From Colimorpha_A sp045591885 (GTDB taxonomy: Bacteria; Bacillota; Clostridia; Oscillospirales; CAG-272), in the NCBI GenBank assembly GCA_045591885.1, contig JAZNTT010000064.1, positions 1 to 19,821 on the forward strand: DNA of 19,821 nt, written 5' to 3'. Below the pieces are notes generated by a model. It ran no database searches, was not told where the DNA came from, and worked only from the letters and a program-made list of their open reading frames with translations. The translations under genes were made by a program, and so were the position numbers. This document shows, one piece after another, positions 1 through 7,109 of this stretch; the stretch's first letter is position 1, and each line of letters begins with the position of its first letter.

Positions 1-40
1 ACTACTGAAGACTGAGGGGTTGTAAGAAGTTAGAAAAGCT

Positions 41-390
41 TATATACAATCCCTCCGTCATTTGCTCTGCAAATGCCACCTCCCTTTACACAAGGGAGGC
101 CAAGAGCGAAACCCGTTTACGGGTAGCAAGTATCCAATGCGTGGCTGGCAGGCCAATTTAAGGCGCACTTGTGCGCAGCCAGTAGTATTAGGGCTACGCC
201 CGAAAATGAAATACCCCCCGCTATGCGGGGGGATATTTATTTAGGTGTTTTTGCCACATTGTTATACCTTCTCCAGCGGGATGAAGGTAAGAGGCAGAGC
301 CTCGGATGAGGTGTAGGACGCGAAGCGTCCGTGTTCCAAAACGGGGTTGCATCGTTTATATGCGGCGGGAGCAAGCCCCCGCCCTACGGA
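41..390. repeat. Hairpin-dense dispersed-repeat mosaic, no gene
   Basis: The first ~430 bases hold no convincing gene. Instead there is a row of short perfect palindromes: ATTTGC/GCAAAT (60-74), CCTCCCTT/AAGGGAGG (79-99), ACCCG/CGGGT (111-124), GCGCAC/GTGCGC (163-176), GGGC/GCCC (191-201), CCCCCCGC/GCGGGGGG (214-232), GGACGC/GCGTCC (316-330) and GGCGGG/CCCGCC (364-383). From memory, the first two together resemble a repeat common between genes in gut Clostridia assemblies; this was not searched. A 60-codon ORF at 62-244 lies wholly within the palindromes and is judged spurious. Confidence 0.6.
214..240 (+). terminator. Terminator-like G/C hairpin in repeat region
   Basis: An 8-bp perfect stem (CCCCCCGC/GCGGGGGG, loop TAT) is followed by the T-rich stretch ATATTTATTTAG. 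It has the form of a rightward intrinsic terminator, but no gene is visible upstream inside the window. It may be one more member of the palindrome series rather than a working terminator. Confidence 0.4.
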
Positions 391-427
391 TCGTTTAGAC
401 CCCCTACATTAATTTTCCACTTACCCC

Positions 428-456
428 TTGTATTCAAAGGGAAAATATGATATTAT
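428..456 (+). promoter_or_regulatory. Sigma-A promoter for the Nudix-DUF1015 gene
   Basis: TTGTAT (428-433), a 17-bp spacer and TATTAT (451-456) fit a sigma-A promoter. The start of transcription would be near 463. An ATG at 447 therefore lies upstream of the transcript, which supports translation from 486. Confidence 0.6.
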
Positions 457-485
457 TTTACTATATTAAAATCTTCGAGGTTAAA

Positions 486-2174
486 ATGTCGGAAATCTGG
501 GATCTATACGACCGTGACAGAAACCCTCTCGGGAAAACTCACATAAGAGGACACTATCTGCCAAAGGGCACGTATCATATAGCCGTCGGAATATGGACGG
601 TAAACAGTAAAAACGAGGTGCTTCTGACCCTGCGCTCACCGCTCAAACGCGATTGGCCGAACGTCTGGGAAAACACCGCCGGCTCGCTTCTTCACGGCGA
701 AAGCTCGCGCGAGGGCGCGGTAAGAGAGCTGAGAGAGGAAACGGGAATAAAGGTGAGTGAGGACGAGCTTCACTTCCTCGGCACCGAGCGCGGACGGAGC
801 GTTATAGGCGATTGCTATATCGTCCGCAACGATACGGATATAAAGGATATAGTCTTTCAGGAGGGCGAGACCTGTGACGCAAAATGGGTCACGATCCCCG
901 AGCTTGACCAAATGATAGCTGATGGACTTGTTGCACCTCCCGTCGCAAGACGACTTAAGAAGATAAGAAAAGATTTTGAAAGCTTTATATATGGAAAGGA
1001 AAAAACAATGAATAAAATGCCGTTTAGCTGTGCAGACATACTTCTGCCGAAAAAGGACTTTGATAAGTGGTCGACCGTTGCCTGCGACCAGTACACCTCA
1101 CAGCGCGACTATTGGGAAAACGCCGATAAAACGGTAGGCGAAGCTCCCTCTGCGCTAAAAATTACGCTTCCCGAGGTATATCTTAACGACGCAGACGTTA
1201 ATGATAGAATCAAGAAGATAAACAGCACGATGAAGGAATACCTTGATGCAGACATTTTTAACGAATATAAGGACGCGATGATCTTCGTCGAAAGAAAGCT
1301 CAAGGACGGAAGAACAAGAAAGGGAATAGTCGGTAAGATCGACCTTGAAGCTTACGATTACACGGTAGGCTCAACGTCAGCCGTTAGAGCAACGGAGGGA
1401 ACGGTGCTTTCTCGCATACCGCCCCGCGTTGAGATCAGAAAGGACGCGCTTATCGAGCTTCCTCACATAATGGTGCTGATAGACGATCCCGAAAACGAGG
1501 TCGTTCCGTCAGAGCCGAGCGGAGAAATAATCTACGATACCCCCCTCATGCTCGGAGGCGGAAGCATACGCGGCTCGCTTATGAGCGAAAAAGCGATAAA
1601 TAAGGCGATCTCCGCGCTCGAAAAGCAGATGGAAAGCCGCGAGCTGCTCTTCGCTATGGGCGACGGCAACCATTCTCTTGCGACCGCAAAAGCGTGCTAC
1701 GAAAGAGATAAGAGCAATCCCCTCGCGCGTTACGCGCTCGTCGAGATCGTGAATATACACGATCCCGCGCTTGATTTCGAGCCGATATACAGAGTCGTTT
1801 TCGGCGTAGATACCGAGAAAATGCTCGCTGAAGCAAAGAAAGCGTTTGACGGAAATACCGAAAATAAGGTCGTGACCGTTATAAACGGTAAAGAGGATAG
1901 CTTCTGCGTCAACGGACTTACCGCAGGCGTGCTTCAGGAATTTATTGATAAATACATAGAAGAAAACGGCGGCGAGGTCGATTATATCCACGGCGAAAAC
2001 GATCTCCGTGAGCTTTGCACTCGCGACGACGCCATCGGCTTCCTTTTCGACGGCATAAAGAAAAGCGAGCTTTTCCCCTACGTCGAAAAGAACGGCGCAC
2101 TTCCGCGTAAAACCTTCTCAATGGGAGAAGCATACGATAAGCGCTACTATATGGAGTGCAGAAAAATTAAATAA
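486..2174 (+). CDS. Nudix hydrolase - DUF1015 fusion protein
   Basis: The 562-residue protein has two complete domains. Residues 1-165 are a Nudix hydrolase; the Nudix box at residues 66-88 is intact (G-x5-E-x7-REL-REE-TGI, starting GSLLHGE), and the start MSEIWDLYDRD is typical of Nudix proteins that hydrolyse nucleoside-diphosphate-linked substrates. From residue 175 the sequence is DUF1015, with the family hallmark GDGNHSLATAK; its biochemical role is not known to me. I chose ATG 486 because GAGG lies 5 nt upstream and ATG 447 is upstream of the predicted transcript start. At the domain junction, GGAAAGG sits just before ATG 1008 (Met175), so the DUF1015 part may also be made alone. The substrate cannot be predicted. 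Confidence 0.85.
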   Translation: MSEIWDLYDRDRNPLGKTHIRGHYLPKGTYHIAVGIWTVNSKNEVLLTLRSPLKRDWPNVWENTAGSLLHGESSREGAVRELREETGIKVSEDELHFLGTERGRSVIGDCYIVRNDTDIKDIVFQEGETCDAKWVTIPELDQMIADGLVAPPVARRLKKIRKDFESFIYGKEKTMNKMPFSCADILLPKKDFDKWSTVACDQYTSQRDYWENADKTVGEAPSALKITLPEVYLNDADVNDRIKKINSTMKEYLDADIFNEYKDAMIFVERKLKDGRTRKGIVGKIDLEAYDYTVGSTSAVRATEGTVLSRIPPRVEIRKDALIELPHIMVLIDDPENEVVPSEPSGEIIYDTPLMLGGGSIRGSLMSEKAINKAISALEKQMESRELLFAMGDGNHSLATAKACYERDKSNPLARYALVEIVNIHDPALDFEPIYRVVFGVDTEKMLAEAKKAFDGNTENKVVTVINGKEDSFCVNGLTAGVLQEFIDKYIEENGGEVDYIHGENDLRELCTRDDAIGFLFDGIKKSELFPYVEKNGALPRKTFSMGEAYDKRYYMECRKIK

Positions 2175-2176
2175 TA

Positions 2177-2204
2177 AAAAAGCGACAGAACCCCGTCGCT
2201 TTTT
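2177..2204 (+). terminator. Intrinsic terminator after Nudix-DUF1015 gene
   Basis: AAAAAGCGAC pairs perfectly with GTCGCTTTTT around an 8-nt loop (AGAACCCC). It begins 3 nt after the stop codon and ends in a T run. Confidence 0.85.
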
Positions 2205-2258
2205 ACACAACATAATGATGTGCGAATTGTGCATTACGCAGAATTATGATCGAGAACA

Positions 2259-2287
2259 TTGTACTGTCGGCGATTATATGGTATAAT
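2259..2287 (+). promoter_or_regulatory. Near-consensus extended -10 promoter
   Basis: TTGTAC (2259-2264), 17 bp, then TATAAT (2282-2287), with TG one base upstream of the -10. The predicted start is near 2292-2294, within the ribosome binding site of the next gene, giving a leader of only about 12 nt. Confidence 0.7.
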
Positions 2288-2304
2288 TACAAAGGGGGAT
2301 TGCT

Positions 2305-2733
2305 TTGAAAATATTTAGAATAATTCTTCATATCTTTTTTGCCGTCCTGCTGATCATGACCGGCGCATGGTCGATCATTGATATGCATTCCGAATATTTA
2401 AGTGCAGCGAAAAGCGGAGAGAGTATAGAAATTGCGCTGTTACCAATCGTTGCCGTTTTTTGGGGAGTTATTATAATAAGCGGGATCAGCTTGTGGATCA
2501 GTACCGCATTCATAATAAGAAACGTTCATAACAAAAAATGGTTTTGGACGGCGTATGATATTGTAACCGCGTTGCTTTCTTTGACGGCGATTTACGTAAT
2601 GGTGTTGGACCGTTACGGAAATATATCAAACAAAGTAGGCGATATTGCACTCATTGCACTCGTTTCCGCGATAATTATGCAAATTGCCGGCGCTATTGTG
2701 AGAATTGTGAAATGGTGTAAGAAGATAACCTAA
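2305..2733 (+). CDS. Small membrane protein with about four TM segments
   Basis: This 142-residue protein is unrecognised. It is highly hydrophobic, with likely membrane segments near residues 4-23, 45-70, 82-99 and 110-133, short charged loops, and a basic C-terminus (RIVKWCKK). The start is TTG 2305: AAAGGGGG at 2291-2298 lies 6 nt upstream and no ATG fits better. It has its own promoter and a terminator shared with the convergent ddh gene, so it appears to be a single-gene unit. No catalytic motif is visible. It could be a small integral membrane protein of unknown role; I assign no family. Confidence 0.75.
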   Translation: MKIFRIILHIFFAVLLIMTGAWSIIDMHSEYLSAAKSGESIEIALLPIVAVFWGVIIISGISLWISTAFIIRNVHNKKWFWTAYDIVTALLSLTAIYVMVLDRYGNISNKVGDIALIALVSAIIMQIAGAIVRIVKWCKKIT

Positions 2734-2737
2734 AAAT

Positions 2738-2765
2738 AAACCCGCTACCTTACAGTAGCGGGTTT
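2738..2765. terminator. Bidirectional terminator between convergent genes
   Basis: AAACCCGCTAC pairs perfectly with GTAGCGGGTTT (11 bp, 6-nt loop). T-rich tracts on both strands let it serve the membrane-protein gene from the left and ddh from the right. Confidence 0.85.
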
Positions 2766-2768
2766 TGA

Positions 2769-3761
2769 TTATAAAAGCTTCTTTCTTATCTCCTCGCCCG
2801 AGAGGGGAGAAAGATATGCAGGCGGAACGTCGAATACCGTCTTCGCGCCCGAAATTCCCTCGCGGTTCATACGGACAGCGGCTCTGCCGTAAGCAACAAG
2901 AACACTTGCGGTAAATTCGGGATTCGAGCCGAGCTTGAGCGAATATTCGATCATCTGCTTCGTCTTTTGATCCTTGCCGGTCACACCCGTGCGGATAACG
3001 AAACCGCCGTGCGGAATACCTGCGTGATCGCGGTCGAGAACTTCCTTGGTGACGAAATAAACGGTCGTATCGTAGTCTGCAAAGTAGTTCGGCATCGTCT
3101 TGATCTCGCGTTCGATGCGCTCCTTGTCGGCGCCGTCCTCAACCACGACGTAACACTCTCTCGTATGCTTTTCTCTCGTCGTAAGAACGGGGTTTTCGCC
3201 GCTTCTTACGCGATCCATCGCGCTCTCAACGGGAACAGTATACTGCTTCGCGTCAATAACACCGTCAATACGGCGGATAGCGTCGGAATGACCTTGGCTA
3301 ACGCCTCTGCCCCAGAAGGTGTAGTCGCTTCCGTCGGGAATGATAGCACCCGAAAGCAGACGCTGTAAGCTGAACATACCGGGGTCCCAGCCGACCGAAA
3401 TGAGAGCGATCTTTCCGCTTTTCTGTGCCGAAGCGTCACAAGCGGCAAAATGCTCGGGTATCTTCGCGTGAGTATCGAAGCTGTCAACGACGTTAAAATA
3501 CTTTGCGTATTCGGGCGTCTGCTTCGGCAGATCCGTCGCGCTTCCTCCGCAGATGAAGATAACGTCAATATCGTCCTTTTTTGAAAGAATATCGTCTATG
3601 TGATAAACGGGAACCTCGGGGCTTTGAGTTTTGAGCGCAGAAGGGTCGCGTCTTGTAAAGAATGCGACAAGCTCCATATCGGGATTCTGGCGAAGCGCAA
3701 GCTCCACTCCGCGTCCGAGATTTCCGTAGCCGAGAATAGCGGCTCTTATCTTGTTTGACAT
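2769..3761 (-). CDS. ddh: meso-Diaminopimelate D-dehydrogenase
   Basis: This NADPH-dependent enzyme converts tetrahydrodipicolinate plus ammonia directly to meso-2,6-diaminopimelate, bypassing the acylated or aminotransferase branches of lysine synthesis. At 330 residues it matches the family length. An N-terminal Rossmann motif, GYGNLGRG, is at residues 11-18; GGSATDLPKQ (72-81), DSFDTH (93-98), GWDPGMFS (124-131) and WGRGVSQGHSD (150-160) are recognisable family motifs lining the cofactor and substrate sites. The start is ATG 3761 with AGAGG 9 nt upstream. With dapA, dapB and lysA about 8 kb away it completes the dehydrogenase variant of the pathway, yet it is transcribed alone and in the opposite direction. 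No riboswitch is seen upstream of it. Confidence 0.95.
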   Translation of the reverse strand: MSNKIRAAILGYGNLGRGVELALRQNPDMELVAFFTRRDPSALKTQSPEVPVYHIDDILSKKDDIDVIFICGGSATDLPKQTPEYAKYFNVVDSFDTHAKIPEHFAACDASAQKSGKIALISVGWDPGMFSLQRLLSGAIIPDGSDYTFWGRGVSQGHSDAIRRIDGVIDAKQYTVPVESAMDRVRSGENPVLTTREKHTRECYVVVEDGADKERIEREIKTMPNYFADYDTTVYFVTKEVLDRDHAGIPHGGFVIRTGVTGKDQKTKQMIEYSLKLGSNPEFTASVLVAYGRAAVRMNREGISGAKTVFDVPPAYLSPLSGEEIRKKLL

Positions 3762-3792
3762 AATTAAGTACCTCTTAGAAAAATGTAATTAA

Positions 3793-3821
3793 AGTATATC
3801 ACAAAAATCACCGCTTGTCAC
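3793..3821 (-). promoter_or_regulatory. Promoter of ddh
   Basis: Read on the minus strand: GTGACA (3821-3816), 17 bp, TATACT (3798-3793), with TGA directly before the -10 (extended -10). The distance to ATG 3761 leaves room for a short leader. Confidence 0.65.
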
Positions 3822-3838
3822 CATAATTTTTAAAAAAA

Positions 3839-3870
3839 TACGGCATACGGAAAAATTTCCGTATGCCGTA
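3839..3870 (-). terminator. Strong terminator after the Cys-rich gene
   Basis: A 15-bp perfect stem (3839-3853 with 3856-3870) has a 2-nt apparent loop. On the minus strand it is followed by a run of seven T. It lies 13 nt beyond the stop codon at 3884 and marks the downstream edge of the block transcribed leftward. Confidence 0.85.
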
Positions 3871-3883
3871 CTGCTATTTGACG

Positions 3884-4213
3884 TTAGCAGCCGCAGTTGT
3901 TATTACAGCCGCAGCCGTTATTTCCGCAACCGCCGCAAGAGGAGAGCGAGCGGTCAAGACCGCGCACTATGCGGTTTGTAGTGCAGGCAAAGCCCTTTGC
4001 GAGACTTCCTACGATACCGTTGCAGCCGCAGTTGTTGCCGCAACCGTTATTAGAACAACCGTTATTAGAACAACCGTTGTTTACATAGCTGTCGTTTCCG
4101 CAGCCGCAGTCGTGATCGTTGTTTACCTGACCGCATCCGCAGCCACAGCTTGAATTCTGATATGCGATGGCACCTCTGCCGCCACATACGCTTCTGTTAC
4201 AGTTTGAACACAT
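3884..4213 (-). CDS. Cysteine-rich Asn-Gly-Cys repeat protein
   Basis: This unrecognised 109-residue protein carries 20 cysteines, mostly as CGC, CGCGC or NNGC units, plus many Asn and Gly. The central stretch repeats N-N-G-C-S. A non-repetitive segment, GIVGSLAKGFACTTNRIVRGLD, lies at about residues 66-87 and could form an amphipathic helix. There is no signal peptide. Paired cysteines suggest metal binding or a disulphide-cross-linked coat-like material, but this is inference. The start is ATG 4213, with a weak AAAGG about 13 nt upstream. It has a candidate promoter overlapping the end of the endolysin gene and a strong terminator, so it may be an independently expressed add-on gene at the edge of the phage block or an unrelated host gene. 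Confidence 0.75.
   Translation of the reverse strand: MCSNCNRSVCGGRGAIAYQNSSCGCGCGQVNNDHDCGCGNDSYVNNGCSNNGCSNNGCGNNCGCNGIVGSLAKGFACTTNRIVRGLDRSLSSCGGCGNNGCGCNNNCGC
4041..4081 (-). repeat. 15-bp tandem repeat inside the Cys-rich gene
   Basis: CAACCGTTATTAGAA occurs twice in perfect tandem (4041-4055, 4056-4070) and a third copy begins at 4071. It encodes the N-N-G-C-S unit; copy number may vary by slippage without breaking the frame. Confidence 0.85.
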
Positions 4214-4265
4214 TGTTTTTAATCGACCTTTCTGTCATTAATCAGCAGGGCATAGCCCTAATGGA

Positions 4266-4294
4266 AGTATATGCGTTCTTTCCTTATCCGTTAA
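4266..4294 (-). promoter_or_regulatory. Candidate promoter of the Cys-rich gene
   Basis: Minus strand: TTAACG (4294-4289), 17 bp, TATACT (4271-4266). The -35 element overlaps the endolysin stop codon. A small AGGGC/GCCCT hairpin lies in the leader that would follow. Confidence 0.45.
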
Positions 4295-5028
4295 TCCTCT
4301 TTGATGATTGCAGGATAGCCGTCGGATATAAGCTTTGACTTCATTTCCTCAGCGTTTTCACGCTTCGAATAAGCGCCGACCTGAACGCGGTAAAGCTTTT
4401 CTGACTTCGACGCTTCTTCCGCTTTCGGCGTCAGAAGCTTGTCGACCTCACTATGAAAATCGTTCATCGTAAGACCGCATTTAAGAAGCCAATGATCAAT
4501 GTCGGAATGATTTGATGCATAGCCCTTTGCGTGCGCCTCGCGGTGCGAAACGATCACGTTCGGCTTCCAGCCGTAACGGCGGCAAATATCGGCACAAAGC
4601 TCGACTGCCGCACGGTAGATCGCGTCAAAATAGTCCTTGTTTTTGAGATTATCCTCACAAATTTCAAACTGAATATGACCTGTCGGCTCGTAGTTGTACG
4701 AGCCGTTTTTGCCCTTGCCGCTTCCCCATGCGGCAATATTTTCGGGCAGATTCTGCACAACGCCGACCGAGCCGTCAGCAAGCTTGCCGATCATATAGTG
4801 TACCGCCTTGCTTACCGACGAGCGGTTCCAGTGGTTACCGTACTTGTTCACGCCAATCAGCGAAAGAAGCTCGCTTCTTTTCGGGTCCTTGTCCGACGGC
4901 TGAGAGTATCTCTTGACCGACGGATTATTAGCGCCCGTGCTGTGAACTACGATACCGACGGGCTTTATCGCCTGACGCTTTTTGCCGTAGCAGCGGCTCT
5001 GCGTGTGCATACATTCAATTATCTTCAT
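4291..5028 (-). CDS. N-acetylmuramoyl-L-alanine amidase endolysin
   Basis: This 245-residue lysin belongs to the zinc Amidase_2 (T7-lysozyme-like) family, which cuts the bond between muramic acid and the stem peptide. His29 in VVHSTG and the later block SHREAHAKGYASNHSDIDHW supply the expected metal and catalytic histidines and aspartate. The C-terminus (KLYRVQVGAYSKRENAEEM and on to the end) matches only about half of a SPOR peptidoglycan-binding domain and stops short. There is no signal peptide, as expected for a holin-dependent lysin. I prefer ATG 5028 over GTG 5043 because GAGGA lies 9 nt upstream; the gene then overlaps the holin gene by 14 nt, suggesting coupled translation. Confidence 0.9.
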   Translation of the reverse strand: MKIIECMHTQSRCYGKKRQAIKPVGIVVHSTGANNPSVKRYSQPSDKDPKRSELLSLIGVNKYGNHWNRSSVSKAVHYMIGKLADGSVGVVQNLPENIAAWGSGKGKNGSYNYEPTGHIQFEICEDNLKNKDYFDAIYRAAVELCADICRRYGWKPNVIVSHREAHAKGYASNHSDIDHWLLKCGLTMNDFHSEVDKLLTPKAEEASKSEKLYRVQVGAYSKRENAEEMKSKLISDGYPAIIKED

Positions 5029-5242
5029 CTTCGTTTTCCTCACTGTATTTCAGCTCGGGAAGTCCCCCGATGCTGGTAAGCAACGAGAGGATTCCCGCAA
5101 GCGCCGATGCAGATGCGATCGCGACCCAATCGACCTCGCTCAAAAGCATCGACGTGCCGAGCATAGCGACCGCGCTCTGTGCGACTGTTCTCACCGCTCT
5201 TAATCCCGCGGCGTAAAACCATTTTGCAATTTTAGTCTTCAT
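5015..5242 (-). CDS. Phage holin, r1t-like
   Basis: This 75-residue protein has two membrane segments (about residues 16-34 and 38-59) and a strongly acidic tail (EENEDEDN). The pattern AAGLRAVRTVAQSAVAM then VDWVAIASASALAGILSLL fits the r1t holin family, whose members are about this size. Such holins form lesions in the cytoplasmic membrane that let the amidase reach the wall. The gene overlaps the endolysin by 14 nt and the preceding XhlA-like gene by 11 nt, a standard lysis-module layout. Confidence 0.85.
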   Translation of the reverse strand: MKTKIAKWFYAAGLRAVRTVAQSAVAMLGTSMLLSEVDWVAIASASALAGILSLLTSIGGLPELKYSEENEDEDN

Positions 5243-5510
5243 TTCTTTTCTTACTCCTTTTTTTCGCTTGCTCGAGATTTTTGAGCCGCCCCTCGTGATT
5301 TTCTATGGCACGCTCATTACTGTTTATGCGGGCAAACATTTCCTTGTGAGTATCGTGACTGTTGTTCTTGAACTCGCTTATCACCTTGTTCAGGGTGTTT
5401 ATCGTCGTTTCAAGAACGGCAAGAGTTTTGCTCAGCTTGCTTACCCACGTCGCAATGCTTCCCGCAAATCCGAGCAGCGCAATTACCCCAAGTGCGATTT
5501 CCCAATTCAT
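5232..5510 (-). CDS. XhlA-like membrane/coiled-coil lysis accessory protein
   Basis: The 92-residue protein has one N-terminal membrane segment (about residues 4-23) followed by a long heptad-like helix rich in charged residues (ISEFKNNSHDTHKEMFARI and on through NHEGRLKNLEQAKKR). This layout resembles XhlA or hemolysin-type proteins that sit beside holins in Bacillus and other Firmicute phages, though in XhlA the membrane segment is usually C-terminal. It may modulate lysis timing or anchor a particle component. It is 3 nt after the fibre-like gene and overlaps the holin by 11 nt. The family call is tentative. Confidence 0.6.
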   Translation of the reverse strand: MNWEIALGVIALLGFAGSIATWVSKLSKTLAVLETTINTLNKVISEFKNNSHDTHKEMFARINSNERAIENHEGRLKNLEQAKKRSKKRNED

Positions 5511-5513
5511 AGT

Positions 5514-6086
5514 TTATCTGAATGTTACACCGTACATGGCGTAGATCTTTCCGCAGTCATCACCTTTGTAATCTTCGGTGTAAAAGCCGTTGCGGGTAAG
5601 CATGAAAACGGTGTATGACTCGTTGTCAGCAACCTGCAGAGCCATAGGCGAGGTCATCGCGTCCTCAAGATATCGAAGAGGGACGCAGTAGCAGCTGGGG
5701 TCGTTTGAAGAAGAAGGGGTTGCATAGCAGATGATGAGGTCATATCCTGCGAGCATATTATGAGAAGAATAAGCGGTTTTTCCCGTGGTGTTGGCATATA
5801 TAAGCTTCAGCTCGGGCTTGCTTCCGTCAATGTACTTCTTGACTGATGCGTTTGATACGGGATTCGCGCTCGTATCCGACATCTCACTATCAACCTCAAA
5901 GCACCCGTCAGGAAGCGGAAGAACGAAGTCGAGATTCCACTCCTCGTTTTCGCTTCTTGCGGTGACGGACGGCTTTTCACCGTATTCAACAGAGCGAACG
6001 TCGCCGATTTTGATGTCATTAATTCGCTCTCTTATGACTACGGCTTCGGAAAAATCGAAATTAAAATGATTATTAAAATTTTCCAT
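5514..6086 (-). CDS. Phage fibre-like structural protein
   Basis: This 190-residue protein is probably a virion surface or fibre component. Residues ~20-60 (IKIGDVRSVEYGEKPSV, then WNLDFVLPLPDG) look like the short beta-rich segments of Firmicute phage tail or head fibres. SDTSANPVSNASVKKYID at about 69-86 resembles the SDTSxNPVQN linker that recurs in such proteins. The C-terminal ~100 residues are predicted beta-rich and could be a binding domain. Its place just before the lysis genes is the usual one for fibres. With no recognisable tail genes, the structure it would attach to is unclear. The assignment rests on motif recollection. Confidence 0.6.
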   Translation of the reverse strand: MENFNNHFNFDFSEAVVIRERINDIKIGDVRSVEYGEKPSVTARSENEEWNLDFVLPLPDGCFEVDSEMSDTSANPVSNASVKKYIDGSKPELKLIYANTTGKTAYSSHNMLAGYDLIICYATPSSSNDPSCYCVPLRYLEDAMTSPMALQVADNESYTVFMLTRNGFYTEDYKGDDCGKIYAMYGVTFR

Positions 6087-6097
6087 TGTTTCACCTC

Positions 6098-6397
6098 TTA
6101 ATTTATATCCTCGGGGTACTTTTTCTTTACGGCGATCTTTCTTATATCGGAGACGTATACGTTACCGTCGGTAGCACCGAGCGTAAACTGCAAATCAGCG
6201 ACGATGCCCGGGATAAATTCAAGCGTTTCCCAGTCCTCAAGAGTAAAGGAAGCGTAATATCCGTTATAGGTCATTCTGTCGCCCTCTACTGTTAAAGAGT
6301 GTCCGTTTTCCTGAACGAGCATGACCTGAATAAAATTGATCGCGCTGGTGTGAATGGGAAGCTTGAGGGTGAAGGTCGGCGTTGAACCTTTTACCAT
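6098..6397 (-). CDS. Small beta-rich phage protein
   Basis: This 99-residue protein begins with KGSTPTFTLKLPIHTSAI, a start I associate with small proteins encoded between tail-assembly and fibre genes in Firmicute prophages. The alternating hydrophobic pattern and the segments QFTLGATDGNVYVSDI and KIAVKKKYPEDIN suggest a beta-sandwich. The function is unknown; a baseplate or fibre accessory role is possible. It overlaps the preceding gene by 7 nt and is followed after 11 nt by the fibre-like gene. Confidence 0.6.
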   Translation of the reverse strand: MVKGSTPTFTLKLPIHTSAINFIQVMLVQENGHSLTVEGDRMTYNGYYASFTLEDWETLEFIPGIVADLQFTLGATDGNVYVSDIRKIAVKKKYPEDIN

Positions 6398-6738
6398 TGA
6401 GATCCCTCCTTCAGACGCTTAAGACGTCTTTTTCTGTAAGAATGAAAAGCGTCGGCGATATATCCGAGAATATCGCAAAGATCGAGCGGATCGGGAAGAA
6501 TGTCTCCGAATATCGTTTCTATTGCACCGTCACCAATAAGAGTATCTATTGCGTAGGAAAGGAACGCCGACGCCTCGCAGGTGTCCCCGCCTGTTTCATT
6601 GCATTCTTCGGCCCTTTTTCCGGCCTCATCTGCAAGAAGTGAAAGACGCTCGGCAAATTCACTGTTGGGAACGAATGAAAACTCCTTCCCGTTAATACAA
6701 AGCTGTATTTTCGGTGTTTCAATTATAAGACTGTTCAT
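6391..6738 (-). CDS. Putative phage assembly protein (tail-chaperone-like)
   Basis: The 115-residue protein starts with a beta-rich segment (IETPKIQLCINGKEFSFVP), then is helical and acidic, and ends in a basic tail (YRKRRLKRLKEG). The pattern GDGAIETIFGDILPDPLDLCDILGYI recalls small tail-assembly chaperones found after tail-tube genes in Firmicute phages. No tail-tube or tape-measure gene accompanies it, so the role is uncertain and it may instead assist head completion. Its ATG shares one base with the preceding stop (TAATG at 6736-6740), so translation is coupled. Confidence 0.5.
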   Translation of the reverse strand: MNSLIIETPKIQLCINGKEFSFVPNSEFAERLSLLADEAGKRAEECNETGGDTCEASAFLSYAIDTLIGDGAIETIFGDILPDPLDLCDILGYIADAFHSYRKRRLKRLKEGSQW

Positions 6739-7109
6739 TATTCATCCTCCTCATTGTAAGCGATAATTTTTATGTGCTGAACGTGATGCGAGCCGCTAAG
6801 ATGAGTATCAACTCTCTTTACGTCAAAGGCATCGTCAGGCGGATAGTCGTCGTTGCACTTTCCGATCACAAGCTTTTGACCCGCCTTTACGGTGAAGGTG
6901 TTTTTGCTGATGTGACTTCTTTGCGACGGACGCAAATACTTGAGTGAACGCCTGCCGAATAGCGGAACGTAGACAGTGACCTTGACGTTCTCGGGTGTAT
7001 CGCTGTCAACGATCTGAACCTTCGTTGAATTGATAACGTGATGCTCATAAGCATCGTCATCGTAGCAGGTATAAAGGGTGACGGTGTCATTAAAGCGGTA
7101 AAAGCTCAT
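6738..7109 (-). CDS. Putative phage head-completion/minor structural protein
   Basis: This 123-residue protein (MSFYRFNDTVTLYTCYDDD...) resembles small Firmicute phage proteins encoded next to the head-tail connector, which may close or extend the portal. Only position and general sequence style support this; no catalytic motif is seen. The reading frame is open to 7208, but ATG 7109 is clearly the start: GGAGGGG lies just upstream, and the ATGA at 7106-7109 overlaps the stop of the connector gene. The body is beta-rich with many His and Asp residues. Confidence 0.6.
   Translation of the reverse strand: MSFYRFNDTVTLYTCYDDDAYEHHVINSTKVQIVDSDTPENVKVTVYVPLFGRRSLKYLRPSQRSHISKNTFTVKAGQKLVIGKCNDDYPPDDAFDVKRVDTHLSGSHHVQHIKIIAYNEEDE

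Noticed and set aside
62..244. 60-codon ORF in the repeat region
   Set aside because: It crosses six palindromes, has no ribosome binding site and resembles no protein.
447..485. Upstream ATG of the Nudix gene
   Set aside because: It lies upstream of the predicted transcription start; ATG 486 has its own GAGG and the expected N-terminus.
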